This document shows, piece after piece, positions 54,660 to 64,000 of a DNA stretch of 64,000 nucleotides. The number at the start of each line of letters is the position of its first letter. The stretch's first letter is position 1. The position numbers and the translations under genes were made by a program. The notes under the pieces were generated by a model. The model was not told the origin of the DNA. It searched no databases and saw only the letters and a program-made list of their open reading frames with translations. This DNA is from Pisaster brevispinus (taxonomy: Eukaryota > Echinodermata > Asteroidea > Forcipulatida > Asteriidae), in contig JAMKCF010000028.1 of NCBI GenBank assembly GCA_023634235.1, forward strand, positions 2,536,001-2,600,000. The letters run 5' to 3'.

Positions 54660-55490
54660 GTGTCGGACATCAGGGTGGTTGGACGGCAGCTTTTTTCTAT
54701 GTATAAACTGAATGTATTTATTTCTGTATAATTTATTATCTGCTTGTCGTCCGACCAGGTTCATATTGTAATATTATTGTTAATAATAATAATAATAATT
54801 ATGTGTAATACTTTAAATGGAATGCATGGGGGTGTTGTCTGCGGTTTGGCTGGTGGGATTCAACTTGGAGGCATAGGTTTGTGAGTTTGTTGTGTGAATG
54901 ATGATGATTAGTGGGCCCTGTGTGGTAACTTATGCCTTCTTGCCCATCCAGTGTCATGCTTTATATTCTATGTTCTACGATCACGCACTCATGCATTTGC
55001 TTTTTTTAGATGATAATTATTTGCTAGAGACAGAATATTTAGGAGTTGCCTTCATTTGTATTGACATTTTATTGACATACTTGCATTGTATAAGATAATT
55101 AATTGTACATGTATGTGTTTTATTTTCTGCCTGCACAACTCTCAACAGTTTTTTTGCAGGTGTTTACAGAGAGAATAAATCCTGGCCAGATCCAGAGTCA
55201 ACATCCACTAGCTGGATACACCCGTGTGGGACGTCACTTCAATGTTCCTAATCACTCCATTTCTGTCATAATTACAGGGCTTTATGAGGCACTAGGAAAC
55301 CACAGAGACTGTTCGTCTGAGTAGGGAGAAGCTATGGATAATGCGTCTCCAGACCATTCAACCCCATGGTCTAAATCATCCAAGAAGGAAATGTCTAATA
55401 ACTTTTTGTCTTTACTATCTCCTTTTTATCACAGATTCTCCTCTCCAGTCTGCCTCATTCACTAATCAATTACTTTTCTCTCCCTGTATA
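54660..55490 (+). repeat. Second copy of the CUB 3' flank
   Basis: Parallels 41,280-42,180 over its length. A TAATAATAATAA microsatellite at about 54,780-54,800 is longer here. No coding evidence of its own. Confidence 0.8.
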
Positions 55491-56545
55491 TTCAGTTTGC
55501 GGTAACACCATGTGTATATCTACTATCTATGTAGATTTGTTCTTGTAGAACTAGGTCTTGCTTTTTATTCTACTGCCGCGGAGTAGATTTTGGAAATCGG
55601 GAGACTACTTCAGGAGACTACTTAGTTCTCAAATGAACTGTCCAGCTTATTAGCTACTACCTGGGCGGAGGGTAGGAAATCGGCCGGGACTACTACTTTA
55701 GCTTAATAGTGGATCGGATCAAGGGGACTTCTTGTTATTAACTTTACTGCCGCGGAGAGAGTTCTTATTTGGTCTCAACGTTTCGACTAGCTATCTCTAG
55801 TCATCGTCATCGCCGTTGAGACCAAATAAGAACTCACTCCGCGGCAGTGAAGTTAATAACGAAAAGTCCCCTTGATCCGATCCACTTTCAAGCTAAAGTA
55901 GTAGTCCCGGCCGATTTCCTACCCTCTGCCCAGGTAGTAGCTAATAAGCTGGACAGTTCTTTTGAGAACTAAGTAGTCTCCCGAAGTAGTCTCCCGATTT
56001 CAAAAATCTACTCCGCGGCAGTAGAATAAAAAGCAAGACCTAGTTCTACAAGAGACTACTTAGCTCTCAAAAGAACTGTCCAGCTTATTAGCTACTACCC
56101 GGGCGGAGGGTAGGAAATAGGCCAGGACTACCACTTTAGCTTGATAGTGGATCGGATCAAGGGGACTTCTCGTTATTAGCTTCACTGCCGCGAAGTGAGT
56201 TCTTATTTGGTCTCAACTGCGATGACGATGATTAGAGCAAGCTAGTCGAAACGTTGAGACCAAATAAGAACTCACTCCGCGGCAGTAAAATTAATAACGA
56301 GAAGTCCCCTTGATCCGATCCACTATCAAGCTAAAGTAGTAGTCCCGGCCGATTTCCTACCCTCCGCCTGGGTAGTAGCTAATAAGCTGGACAGTTCTTT
56401 TGAGAACTAAGTAGTCTCCTGAAGTAGTCTCCCGATTTCCAAAATCTTCTTCACGGCAGTAGAATAAAAAGCAAGACCTAGTTCTTTAAGAACAAATCTA
56501 GATACCTAGTACATATACACATGGTGTTACCGCAAACCGAACATA
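55490..56545. mobile_element. Foldback element copy B, doubled palindrome
   Basis: Left end 'agtttgcggtaacaccatgtg' and right end 'catggtgttaccgcaaaccg' are inverted repeats. Inside, arms alternate left (55,505-55,800), right (55,815-56,045), left (56,046-56,215) and right (56,235-56,515), each with 'gactacttagttctc' or its complement and CTACTGCCGCGGAGTAGA or its complement. The element therefore holds two hairpins in a row, where copy A has one. Confidence 0.85.
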
Positions 56546-57240
56546 CATGTATATTTATACTTCACACATGCAAAGCCTTAAAAAGTTTTCTCTCCCTCTT
56601 CAAATCATTTATTTTGTCCTTTGTTTTCCTTACCTTTTGTGGTCAAACCAGCCCCTCCCCCAACCCCCTTTTGTTTTCCTCCTCTCTGTTCATCCTGCCT
56701 CCCTCTCTGTTTGCTTTCATTTCTAACATCTATGTCCACTCGACTGCTTCGTTACACCTGTATTGTTATGTTGTTACCTGTTTATGTTTGTAGTCTTGTC
56801 ATTTAGCCTTTGAGAAAGACTCTGCTGAGGTCAAAACGTCAGGCCACTAACTATTTTTTTAATGTAGTAGTTCATCCATGATTTTTAGAGCCAACTTGTA
56901 ATAGGTTTTTGCTGAGGATATTTTATCCATGCATAATTATTTGTTTTTAGATATTGTTGTATTGCCATTAATAATAAGTCATTGCTGTGTATTGTGTATT
57001 GTGTGCTGGAGGATTAAAAATAGTACAGGAGATTGTTTTATAATTTGTGACGTCATCGTGGTGTTTTTTGTTGTTGGTGTGTTCTGGTGGTGCTCGTCCT
57101 TTTTAAATAGAGGTCCAGCCTCCTTCCCGTGTCTCTAGTTGCAACAATAAAGTCCTGAGCCGTTTTAGTATGATGTTTTTGCAGTAAGCACGATAGAGTT
57201 GCAATGATCGTTTGTGGTTTGCAAGCGTGTAAGTACTCGA
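56546..57240. other. Foldback right flank and AT-rich spacer
   Basis: 56,600-56,880 repeats 42,930-43,200. After that the sequence diverges from the first block apart from 57,105-57,138. Nothing coding. Confidence 0.6.
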
Positions 57241-57242
57241 CA

Positions 57243-57660
57243 TCTAATAATAATGGCTTATATAGCGCTCATATCCGTCACTCAGTGACGCTCAAGGCGC
57301 TTCAACATTAATTTCCTGCAAGGTATGTGGGGCTTCATTTGAAGTATGATACCTACTCTTTTACATAGCACCATGTAATGGTTTACAAGGTGCTGTGGTG
57401 CAATATGCAGCCAATCAAACCAGGAATACCGGGGCGAACCCCTTCTCTTTTCGATAAGTGTACTGGGTTCTTTTACGTGCATTACACAACACACGGGGCC
57501 AACGGCTTTACGTCCCATCCGAAGGACGAAGCAATAATGGTTAAGTGTCTTGCTTAAGGACACAAGTGTCGCGACCGGGACTCGAACCCACACCCTGCTG
57601 AGTCGGAAACACCAGAGCTTGAGTCCGGTGCTCTTATCCGCTCGGCCACGACACGCCACG
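57243..57660 (-). mobile_element. tRNA-Leu-derived SINE, well preserved
   Basis: On the minus strand the 5' head starts GGCGTGTCGTGGCCGAGCGG (A box) and reads through an anticodon loop CTCAAGC (CAA, Leu), a long variable arm and B box GGTTCGAGTCCCGG. A body follows with 'cacttgtgtccttaagcaag' and 'ccgttggccccgtgtgttgt', and a 3' end 'gagcgctatataagcc' before ATTATTATTA. The 3' end resembles CR1/L2 LINE tails, the likely source of its retrotransposition machinery. Too many non-tRNA features for a tRNA gene. Confidence 0.88.
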
Positions 57661-57699
57661 TCTAACGGACCATCGACCAACATGATGCCATGCGCCTGC

Positions 57700-59219
57700 G
57701 CATGTGTTGTGACACTGCCACGGGTTGAAGTCTGCTGATTGTGTAGAATAGTAGGCAAGGTCAGGTCGTGTTTTTGACAAACTTGGAGCCGATGGTCAGG
57801 TTAAACAGTGGTTACGAAGCAGAGAATGGGGGTGGGAGGTTGGTATAGGGACAGAGAAACGGAAGCCGGGTTTGGGTGACCTAGATCAAGGTCAGAATGA
57901 CGTCAAAGTTCATGTGGTATTATAATACTGCCTGTCAATTTTTCACCAATAGAGGGCTGCTTCCGCAAATCATTAAAACTGATAACAAATGACCATATAG
58001 CTTCTATTTCAGACACTCGCTGGCAAAGCTATATGTGGAAAAAGTTGATCCCTTTAGTTTACTGACCTGGCCCAATTTCATGGCTCTGCTTACTGTAAGC
58101 AAAGAATCGGCGCTTATGGAAGCAGGGAGTTCTTTGCTTACGTCAAGCATATTTCACGGGTTAGCAGAGAATTTTGCTTGTGCGCGTGCGTACTCCACAT
58201 TTCAAGACATTCTTGGCTTACACAGCTAGCGGAGAAATTCGGTGCCTGCAGAGTAAGCGGAGAATGGTGATTGTAAGCGCAGAGTTCGGCGGTAACCAGA
58301 GCCATGAATTTGGGCTCGGAGATGACAGACCAGGAACCCCCCTATCTAATAATTATGCTTCTATGGGACCCCTAAAACAAGTGTGCAAAGTTTGGTGCTT
58401 TAATCCGGCGTGTCACGATTTTTTCATTAAGCCCCTGGACTAATAGGTAAGAAGAGGTGTAGGTCCTATGAAGATAAAAGAGTGAACGGGTTGGCTGGAG
58501 GGTTGTTAATAGAAAAAATGGGAAAACCAACACTTGAAAGTAAAAATGTTTTATAGAGGGATATAAAATCCAGGTGTTTTACGAACAGATTTACCATGTG
58601 GTGATCGTCAACGTTCGAGTTTTCATGGGATACCGTATAGATGGAAAATGGGGTTGTTATAACTGTGCGTAATTAACCACTGATTAGAGGACCAAATTAG
58701 ACAGCTCAAAAGTTTGGTGTGCCCAGTGTAACAGTCTTCAAGACTCTGGGCTTTAACTTACACTTTAACTCAAAACGAAGAGTAGGCTACAAATTCTTTT
58801 CAAAATATGTTTTAGTATTATTTAAAGCCTATCAATCAAGTAGGCCCTACATAACAAGAAGACATCCGCATACGCATATTGTCTCTGGCTCATTTTCTAG
58901 CATTCACCAATGTTGTTTTCTTTGTTTAAAGTTTTGGAATGATTTTATAGCTATAGAATGTCAATATTCTTAAATAAAAATTGTTAATTTATAACCAGTT
59001 TTTCAGTTTTCGTTCGGATAAAATAAGGGATTCACCGACAGAAAGTAGCCAAATGAGAGTTTTTTCACCTCCCTGTACTGCATGTGTTTTAATTTTCTTA
59101 TTGAAGTCACCGCAGCTCAGTAGACGCCATTTTGAAACACCCGTAACAACCACACAAACAGCGTGGGGCATGCACATCTGTGCAGATAATCCTGTTTTTA
59201 GCCGAAATTATTTAGCAAA
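57700..59219. other. Intergenic with MITE copies
   Basis: 58,069-58,318 is a GCCCAATTTC-type palindromic element ('cccaatttcatggctctgct' ... 'agccatgaatttgggct'). 58,620-58,800 is a copy of the 44.9-kb repeat ('gtaattaaccactgattag', 'atcttcaagactc'). The remainder shows no gene until the THAP exon. Confidence 0.6.
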
Positions 59220-59287
59220 ATGCCTACTTGTGCGGCATTAAACTGCACTAACAGATACTCCCGTGGATGTGGAAAGACATACCATCT
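59220..59287 (+). CDS. THAP-type zinc-finger first exon
   Basis: ATG begins MPTCAALNCTNRYSRGCGKT then YHL with a GTAAGT donor in phase 2. The spacing C-x4-C, the early 'M-P-x-C' start and the '(K)T-(Y/F)-H' after a short basic loop are the N-terminal part of a THAP (C2CH) DNA-binding domain. The final Cys/His and the AVPTIF-like end would lie in the next exon, which I cannot find before 62 kb. THAP domains occur in transcription regulators and P-element-type transposases, so this could be either. Confidence 0.65.
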
Positions 59288-60697
59288 GTAAGTATCTATC
59301 TATTTTTCGTGAATGTTTATTTTAGGGGAATTTCAGGCTGACATATGAATTTGTCATGTAAACTTTCTGTTGAATACATTCGCCGGTTCGCGCGCGCATT
59401 TGTTACGGGTACAAATTTACTGGAAAACACAAGTTTGGTGGATAAATGCAATCATATCTCTGGAACCCTTTATCGTACAAACTAGTTCAAAACGGTAAAA
59501 TAGTCTTGAATATCTACTCCTTCGTCATGTCATATTTATTTTACATTCAGAAAACATTTTGCCACGTCATTTTGAGGGTTTTACGTCCAGTCTTGGTCAA
59601 TTTTGTATGGAGAAATTCCTAAAGTCTACCTAATCTAGCCACATGAGGGCTCTTATGTTAACTTATTTCAGCAACCCGACGGCTAATTGCTTAGTTCAAA
59701 ACGGATTTGGGAAGTGTACATCCTGACCAAAACACTGCTCTAACAATTTTTCTGATTGGACAAGTTTTTCCAACGTCATTTTTTAGTTGAAATTCAGACC
59801 AATGAAAAGTTATTTCACAGCTTCAAAACAGCCGTTGCTATTAAACATCTGTGTCCAAACTTCCGCAGTGTCAACTCTAAAACTCCAACGCATGTTTCTA
59901 AAATGGTAAATTCATGCACTTTTTTTTATCGGAAGGTTTAACTGGAAAAACTTATATGAACAGAATCATTAATGTAAACATTTTGTTCTACATATGGAAA
60001 AGTTTCATTGCAGTCAGTCTCAAATAATCAGTTGTGTGTGTGCGTGACCTTCTGACTACACCACGCATCCACTGAACGATGTCAACACACATTCATGTGT
60101 TATGCATATAGCCCATGTGTGTAGACCATGCCCTTGTGGTCAAAACCGACGAGTCCATTTTGGCAGACGGGTAAATTGCAAGGTCTAACTCCAATAAACA
60201 AAACTACACACAATGTAAGTTGCTTGTGTTTCAAGGCTGGCAAAGTACATTTTATTAAATACACAACAATGAAAATATATAACAGCTACAAAACATAATA
60301 TCAATTTACTAAAGTATAGAACATACTGAGGCTTTGGCATGTTAGCTGAGTGAAACATTTCTGACAATTTTAAAAACCATAATAGCAACTTGTTTGGTAG
60401 ATACAGAAATACATGTAACTTCATTACAACTTTACAAGAGTTCCACAATGGCAAGTGTATGCATAAGTAAACCTTTGAATCATATTAAACTGTGACCCTT
60501 GATGGCAATATTATATAGTAATAAGTTGTTTACCTCAAGATTTACAACATGTGTATATTCTGAACTAGCCTGTGGTAGCCCTTGCACAAGCAAAACAACA
60601 CAGGCAAGAGCAGTTACTGTCTCAATCCATACAGTGCTCAACTTGACCATGGTGAAAGTTACACTTACACATCAATAGGAGTTAAGCTTTATAGGAG
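59288..60697. other. No gene recognised
   Basis: AT-rich sequence. No continuation of the THAP domain is visible on the + strand. 60,185-60,690 may hold the 3' UTR of the minus-strand ORF, with TTTATT (AATAAA on the minus strand) near 60,248. Confidence 0.45.
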
Positions 60698-61731
60698 TCA
60701 CTCATTTTGAACATTGATGTTTGAAACAAAGTTTTGGAAGTCCTTCTTGTTGCCAAGCTGGCGTTGAAATTTCAGGAGAAGTGAAAATCCTTGGTGCTTG
60801 AAGTGTGGAGTTTCTTCAACAGAATACTCTTCAAGGGGTTTCCGTTCAACAAGATGGAATGACGATGTCCCTTCCCTGATGTAGGAAAAGTCCCCGGCCT
60901 TATTAAACATACGGTAGTACCACTGGTCAGGGCTCGAATTTGGGGAAAAAATCCACAAGACCCCTGGGCTTGTAGCTCAAAACTTTTACTGGACCAGAAC
61001 ATTTGTTACAAGACCGGAGTCAAAATGAAAAGAACACTCTACACAGTTTCACATTTGAGTTGTTTTTTGTACCAAGCACTAAGAGAAGAATTATCAAGTT
61101 TTTCTTGTGGGTAATACTTCAATACTCAATTGATCAGTTTAATTTAAAAATACAGTGACGTGTTATTATTAAAAAACACAAGACCTCCGGACTTGTACAG
61201 TCATAAGTTTACTGGCCCGACACTAAAATCACTGGCCTCGGGCCTGCGGTCCAGTGTCAAATTCGAGCCCTGCTGGTACCCTAGAACTTGACTAAAGTCC
61301 TGAAAGTTGTTCACAATAACAGTTTCTTTTTTCGATGGATGGGGTTGCACGAACCGACTTATGTCCTCGTAGATGTCTTTTACGACAGCAAACGAAGTTC
61401 AACGAAACTGTTTACCTTTCGTTGACCATGTGGCAGCTCCTTAATAACAAATTGGAGATTTTTGTAGAACAGTTTTTTTGCTGCCTCATCAGAAGAAAGG
61501 AACTCTGCAGGAATGTCTATAACATCAGCAGCATCCCTCCATTCTTCGTACTTCTTTTGCCAACCAGTGTAGTGAACGTATACTTTTAAGATGCGGTCTT
61601 CTAATTTTGAGTCAATAAGAGGGTACAAATCGAAGATGACCACGACTCAGGTTTTACACTGTTGTATCGAAGTGATGGCCACTTGCAAGTTCACGATAGT
61701 TGATTCGAGGTCTTTTCCTTAAGTTTGCCAT
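60698..61731 (-). pseudogene. Orphan ORF with Tudor-knot/chromo-barrel-like segment
   Basis: ATG at 61,731 gives MANLRKRPRINYRELASGHH then FDTTV and TAA. A +1 shift leads to FDLYPLIDSKLEDRILKVYV then HYTGWQKKYEEWRDAADVID, whose 'V-H-Y-x-GW-KKY-EW' pattern resembles chromo-barrel or Tudor-knot folds. A second shift near 61,380 leads to KDIYEDISRFVQPHPSKKET and FQDFSQVLGYQ. A MITE interrupts, then WYYRMFNKAGDFSYIREGTS ... LLKFQRQLGNKKDFQNF to a stop at 60,698. It is intronless and probably TE-related or a retrogene. No family is assigned with certainty. Confidence 0.6.
60928..61272. mobile_element. CAGGGCTCGAA MITE with exact 5-bp target duplication
   Basis: 345 bases, with TIRs CAGGGCTCGAATTTG and CAAATTCGAGCCCTG, flanked by CTGGT at 60,923-60,927 and 61,273-61,277. 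Removing the element and one CTGGT joins the minus-strand frame as G-Y-Q-W-Y-Y-R-M without a gap. A 5-bp duplication with CAGGG termini points to a hAT-like or other 5-bp-TSD superfamily; I cannot decide which. Confidence 0.92.
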
Positions 61732-61734
61732 TCA

Positions 61735-63256
61735 GTATACATGTCGCAAAGTAGCTGTCATGCCTCAGTCATGCCTCATGGGATGACACGTGCCTGTAAA
61801 ATTAGAAAACAAATTACATATTTTTGAGAATGACAGAAAAGATGTTGTAACTGACTGCCACGTTTTCACTCGTAATACCTTATATGTAATCTTACCTGTG
61901 CAAAAAAAGATTACGTTTGGAAAAAGGGTGAAAAAGTGGAGGTCGGATACATCTTATCTTGATCTTATTCGTACCCCGTACGTTAGCACATGGAGGAAGG
62001 AAATCCATGGTTAGCATCAGACATGTCAGATCATTCATCAGCTGATTCATCATGATCATTCATGGCCTCACTTAAGTTAAAATCATGACATGAAAACTAA
62101 GTACTACTAGCCTAACGTAATATACTTTACAGTGGGGCATTAATTTATTTTATTATTATTAATATTGATCTATTTATTTATCTTAGGAATTAAACATATT
62201 ACTTTTTGTAATTAAAGTGAACGCGTACACAATCAGTGAGTCTCCAGCATTGACCGTCGTGTATGCGTGTGAACCACGCTGTGTGTGGCAGGAGATTTTG
62301 TAGTTATTCAAAATGCCTAACTTCATCGTTCAAATGTAGGCCCTAAGTCCTGATCTTCTGGGGCCCCTCACGGCCTGCGTATTATTTTATTTCTTGCCCT
62401 GGGTATCCTTTTGCCAGATTCACACGTAACGACTGCCCTGTATCGGTGTGTTGTGTGATATTAGTGTCCCTTTAGTGTAATGGTATGGTCCAGGTATGTT
62501 TTTTACTTTTACTTGGCTTTAAGCATTTCAATCATAATCAACATGTACATCAAGCCAAGGTTTTTTAATCAAGAATATTTATTTTCTAAAGGCAACTTAG
62601 ATCCTATGTTTACAGAAAAATGATGAAAAAAGTTGTATTTGTCCCCAATTTTTCATGAGCAAGATGGTCACTATTCATTTCTCATTTCCCACAATTGTTG
62701 CTTATTAAGCTGTTAACATATGAACATCTGAAATTATGTGGATAGGTTTTTCATGAATTGATTCATTGATTGATTATAGTTACATATGTTGTGGCATATC
62801 ATTTCCTGATGTCACATCTTTGTTCTACGAAAGTTCATACAATTGAGGTTTTTCACTTTGTTAATAATACTTATTTAGTTTGGGTAGCACTTTGCATCTG
62901 TGTTTCAAGGGAAATGGGTGTAAACAAATTGATTCATCACTGTTTGCATCGCCATGACAATCGAGCAAACTGCTAGCACAAAATTGGAAAATAAAGAGAG
63001 AGTGTAGAGCACTAGCGCAAAAGGTCACAAAAGCAATGATATGGACATTTGGTTGAGATGATCTAAAAAATTTCAAACAAAATAATTTTCCCTTTTAATC
63101 AAAGGTGCATGTTATAATTTCAGTTCTACAGAATCAAGACAATTGCAAAACTTGTTCTTTGTTTCCCCTTTTTAATCCAAACTGCATGTTAAAACTTCAG
63201 TTATACAGCATCAAGAAATTTAAGTTTCCTGGTCTGCAATTTTCCACTTCCTTTAG
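61735..63256. other. Intergenic, nothing recognised
   Basis: AT-rich. The short frames at 61.8 and 62.8 kb have no recognisable domain or splice context. The sequence just before 63,257 is pyrimidine-rich and serves as the acceptor of the following CTR9 exon. Confidence 0.5.
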
Positions 63257-63346
63257 GAAAAGCTTGTATAACCTTCAATAAGAAAGACTACCGAGGAGCG
63301 TTGGCGTTCTACAAGAAGGCTCTGAGGACAAACCCTAGCTGCCCAG
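63257..63346 (+). CDS. CTR9: CTR9 TPR exon, second copy (intact)
   Basis: 90 nt between CTTTAG and GTGCAA, phase 1 at both ends, encoding [20 protein letters not shown] then [10 protein letters not shown]. This is a CTR9 TPR helix pair that lies N-terminal to the exon at 333-539 in the protein. It is perfectly open and very conserved, so the gene it belongs to may be functional and continue beyond the right edge. Confidence 0.85.
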
Positions 63347-64000
63347 GTGCAATCTTAATCAGCTGTCTCCAAGTTGTTCCTTTATTGAAGAGAAACTCTT
63401 CAGGGATGAGAAATTTCAGACTTTTGCCCGAGTTGAGACTTTTTACGTCTGCCAATTCAATTCAATATAACATTTATTTCCATTCTTAACAGTGCATAAA
63501 ACAGAATGCAAAAGACAATATTTTGGAGGCACGATCCTCATAAGCCAAGGCTTGTAGTGGAGTGCCTTTAGAAGAAAACAAGAAAAAGAAAGAAAAAAAC
63601 TTAATTAATTAATGAAATAGTTAACTTAGTTAATTAATTATTACAAGACAAAGATGGGGACAAATAATCTGACAAGACAGAAGTTGAGATAAGTAACTAC
63701 TAAAAAAAATGTGAAAACTGCTGGGGAGGAGGCAACTCTGGAGAATATGAAACCAAAGGGATAAAATTATGCTACATATTGGGAGATAAGATACTCTGAA
63801 AATGGCTGTTATTTTCTTCCTAAGAGAACCATTATCTTTGATGTACTTCTCTAGTGCTGAGGGTACAGCTCGTAAAAGCTCCTTGAAATCTAGTGGAAAG
63901 CCATCGTTTCAACATGCCTCCTAGAATTGGGGTCCTAGTTTCAGAACTTTTCATCGGCGATGTCTCTCAGTTGTTACTGGATTCATCTAGTGATCAACGA
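63347..64000 (+). repeat. Dispersed repeat also split at 6.6-7.8 kb
   Basis: 63,398-63,455 and 63,835-63,960 match 6,608-6,758 and 7,684-7,790. The middle (63,455-63,830), beginning 'caattcaatataacatttatt', is a different insertion, ending in TTAATTAATTAA-type sequence. This copy lacks the 0.9-kb TIR element. Confidence 0.65.

Noticed and set aside
57565..57657. A functional tRNA-Leu (CAA) gene on the minus strand
   Set aside because: A and B boxes are good, but the head runs directly into the SINE body without a terminator, and related copies share that body.

Overview
This is eukaryotic (metazoan) genomic DNA. Short coding blocks sit between GT/AG splice sites, separated by long AT-rich non-coding DNA packed with tRNA-derived SINEs, LINE fragments, palindromic MITEs and satellites. 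CTR9, DDX54, CUB and THAP exons, together with the repeat spectrum, suggest a marine invertebrate deuterostome. An echinoderm is my best guess, made from repeat style only and not proven. Almost nothing here looks like an intact gene.

Layout. 0.3-6.5 kb: seven + strand exons of a CTR9 (Paf1 complex, TPR protein) copy, several broken by frameshifts and stops. 5.6-9.9 kb: local duplications, a 0.9-kb TIR element and MITE halves that flank inverted satellite units. 10.4-12.5 kb: two unassigned candidate exons. 12.8-17.1 kb: a satellite of about 188-bp units, each carrying an 18-bp palindrome. 19.5-20.7 kb: a small two-exon proline-rich ORF. 21.4-25.6 kb: tandem and nested palindromic repeats, including a hairpin-forming minisatellite. 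26-32 kb: a DDX54 (DEAD-box) copy that lacks the motor exons and has a damaged motif VI. 32.4-35 kb: a CR1/L2-like LINE tail and, on the minus strand, a 5'-truncated LINE with a restriction-like endonuclease. 35.6-37.6 kb: CTR9 C-terminal exons.

37.6-43.2 kb and 52.4-56.9 kb are rearranged duplicates of one block (CTR9 3' flank, CUB half-domain exons, foldback element). Between them, 46.3-49.8 kb holds a candidate gene start followed by four copies of one 69-nt exon, and 49.96-52.36 kb is a 12-bp minisatellite of exactly 200 units without a single indel.

57-62 kb: a tRNA-Leu SINE, a THAP-type first exon, and a minus-strand orphan ORF cut by a MITE whose 5-bp target duplication can be read directly. 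63.26-63.35 kb: an intact CTR9 exon that belongs upstream of the exons at the window's start. A second, possibly functional CTR9 may therefore begin near the right edge, which would make the copy at the left a decayed tandem duplicate (inference; misassembly is the alternative).

The genes do not form a pathway with each other. The theme of the window is duplication and decay of housekeeping genes inside a repeat-rich region.
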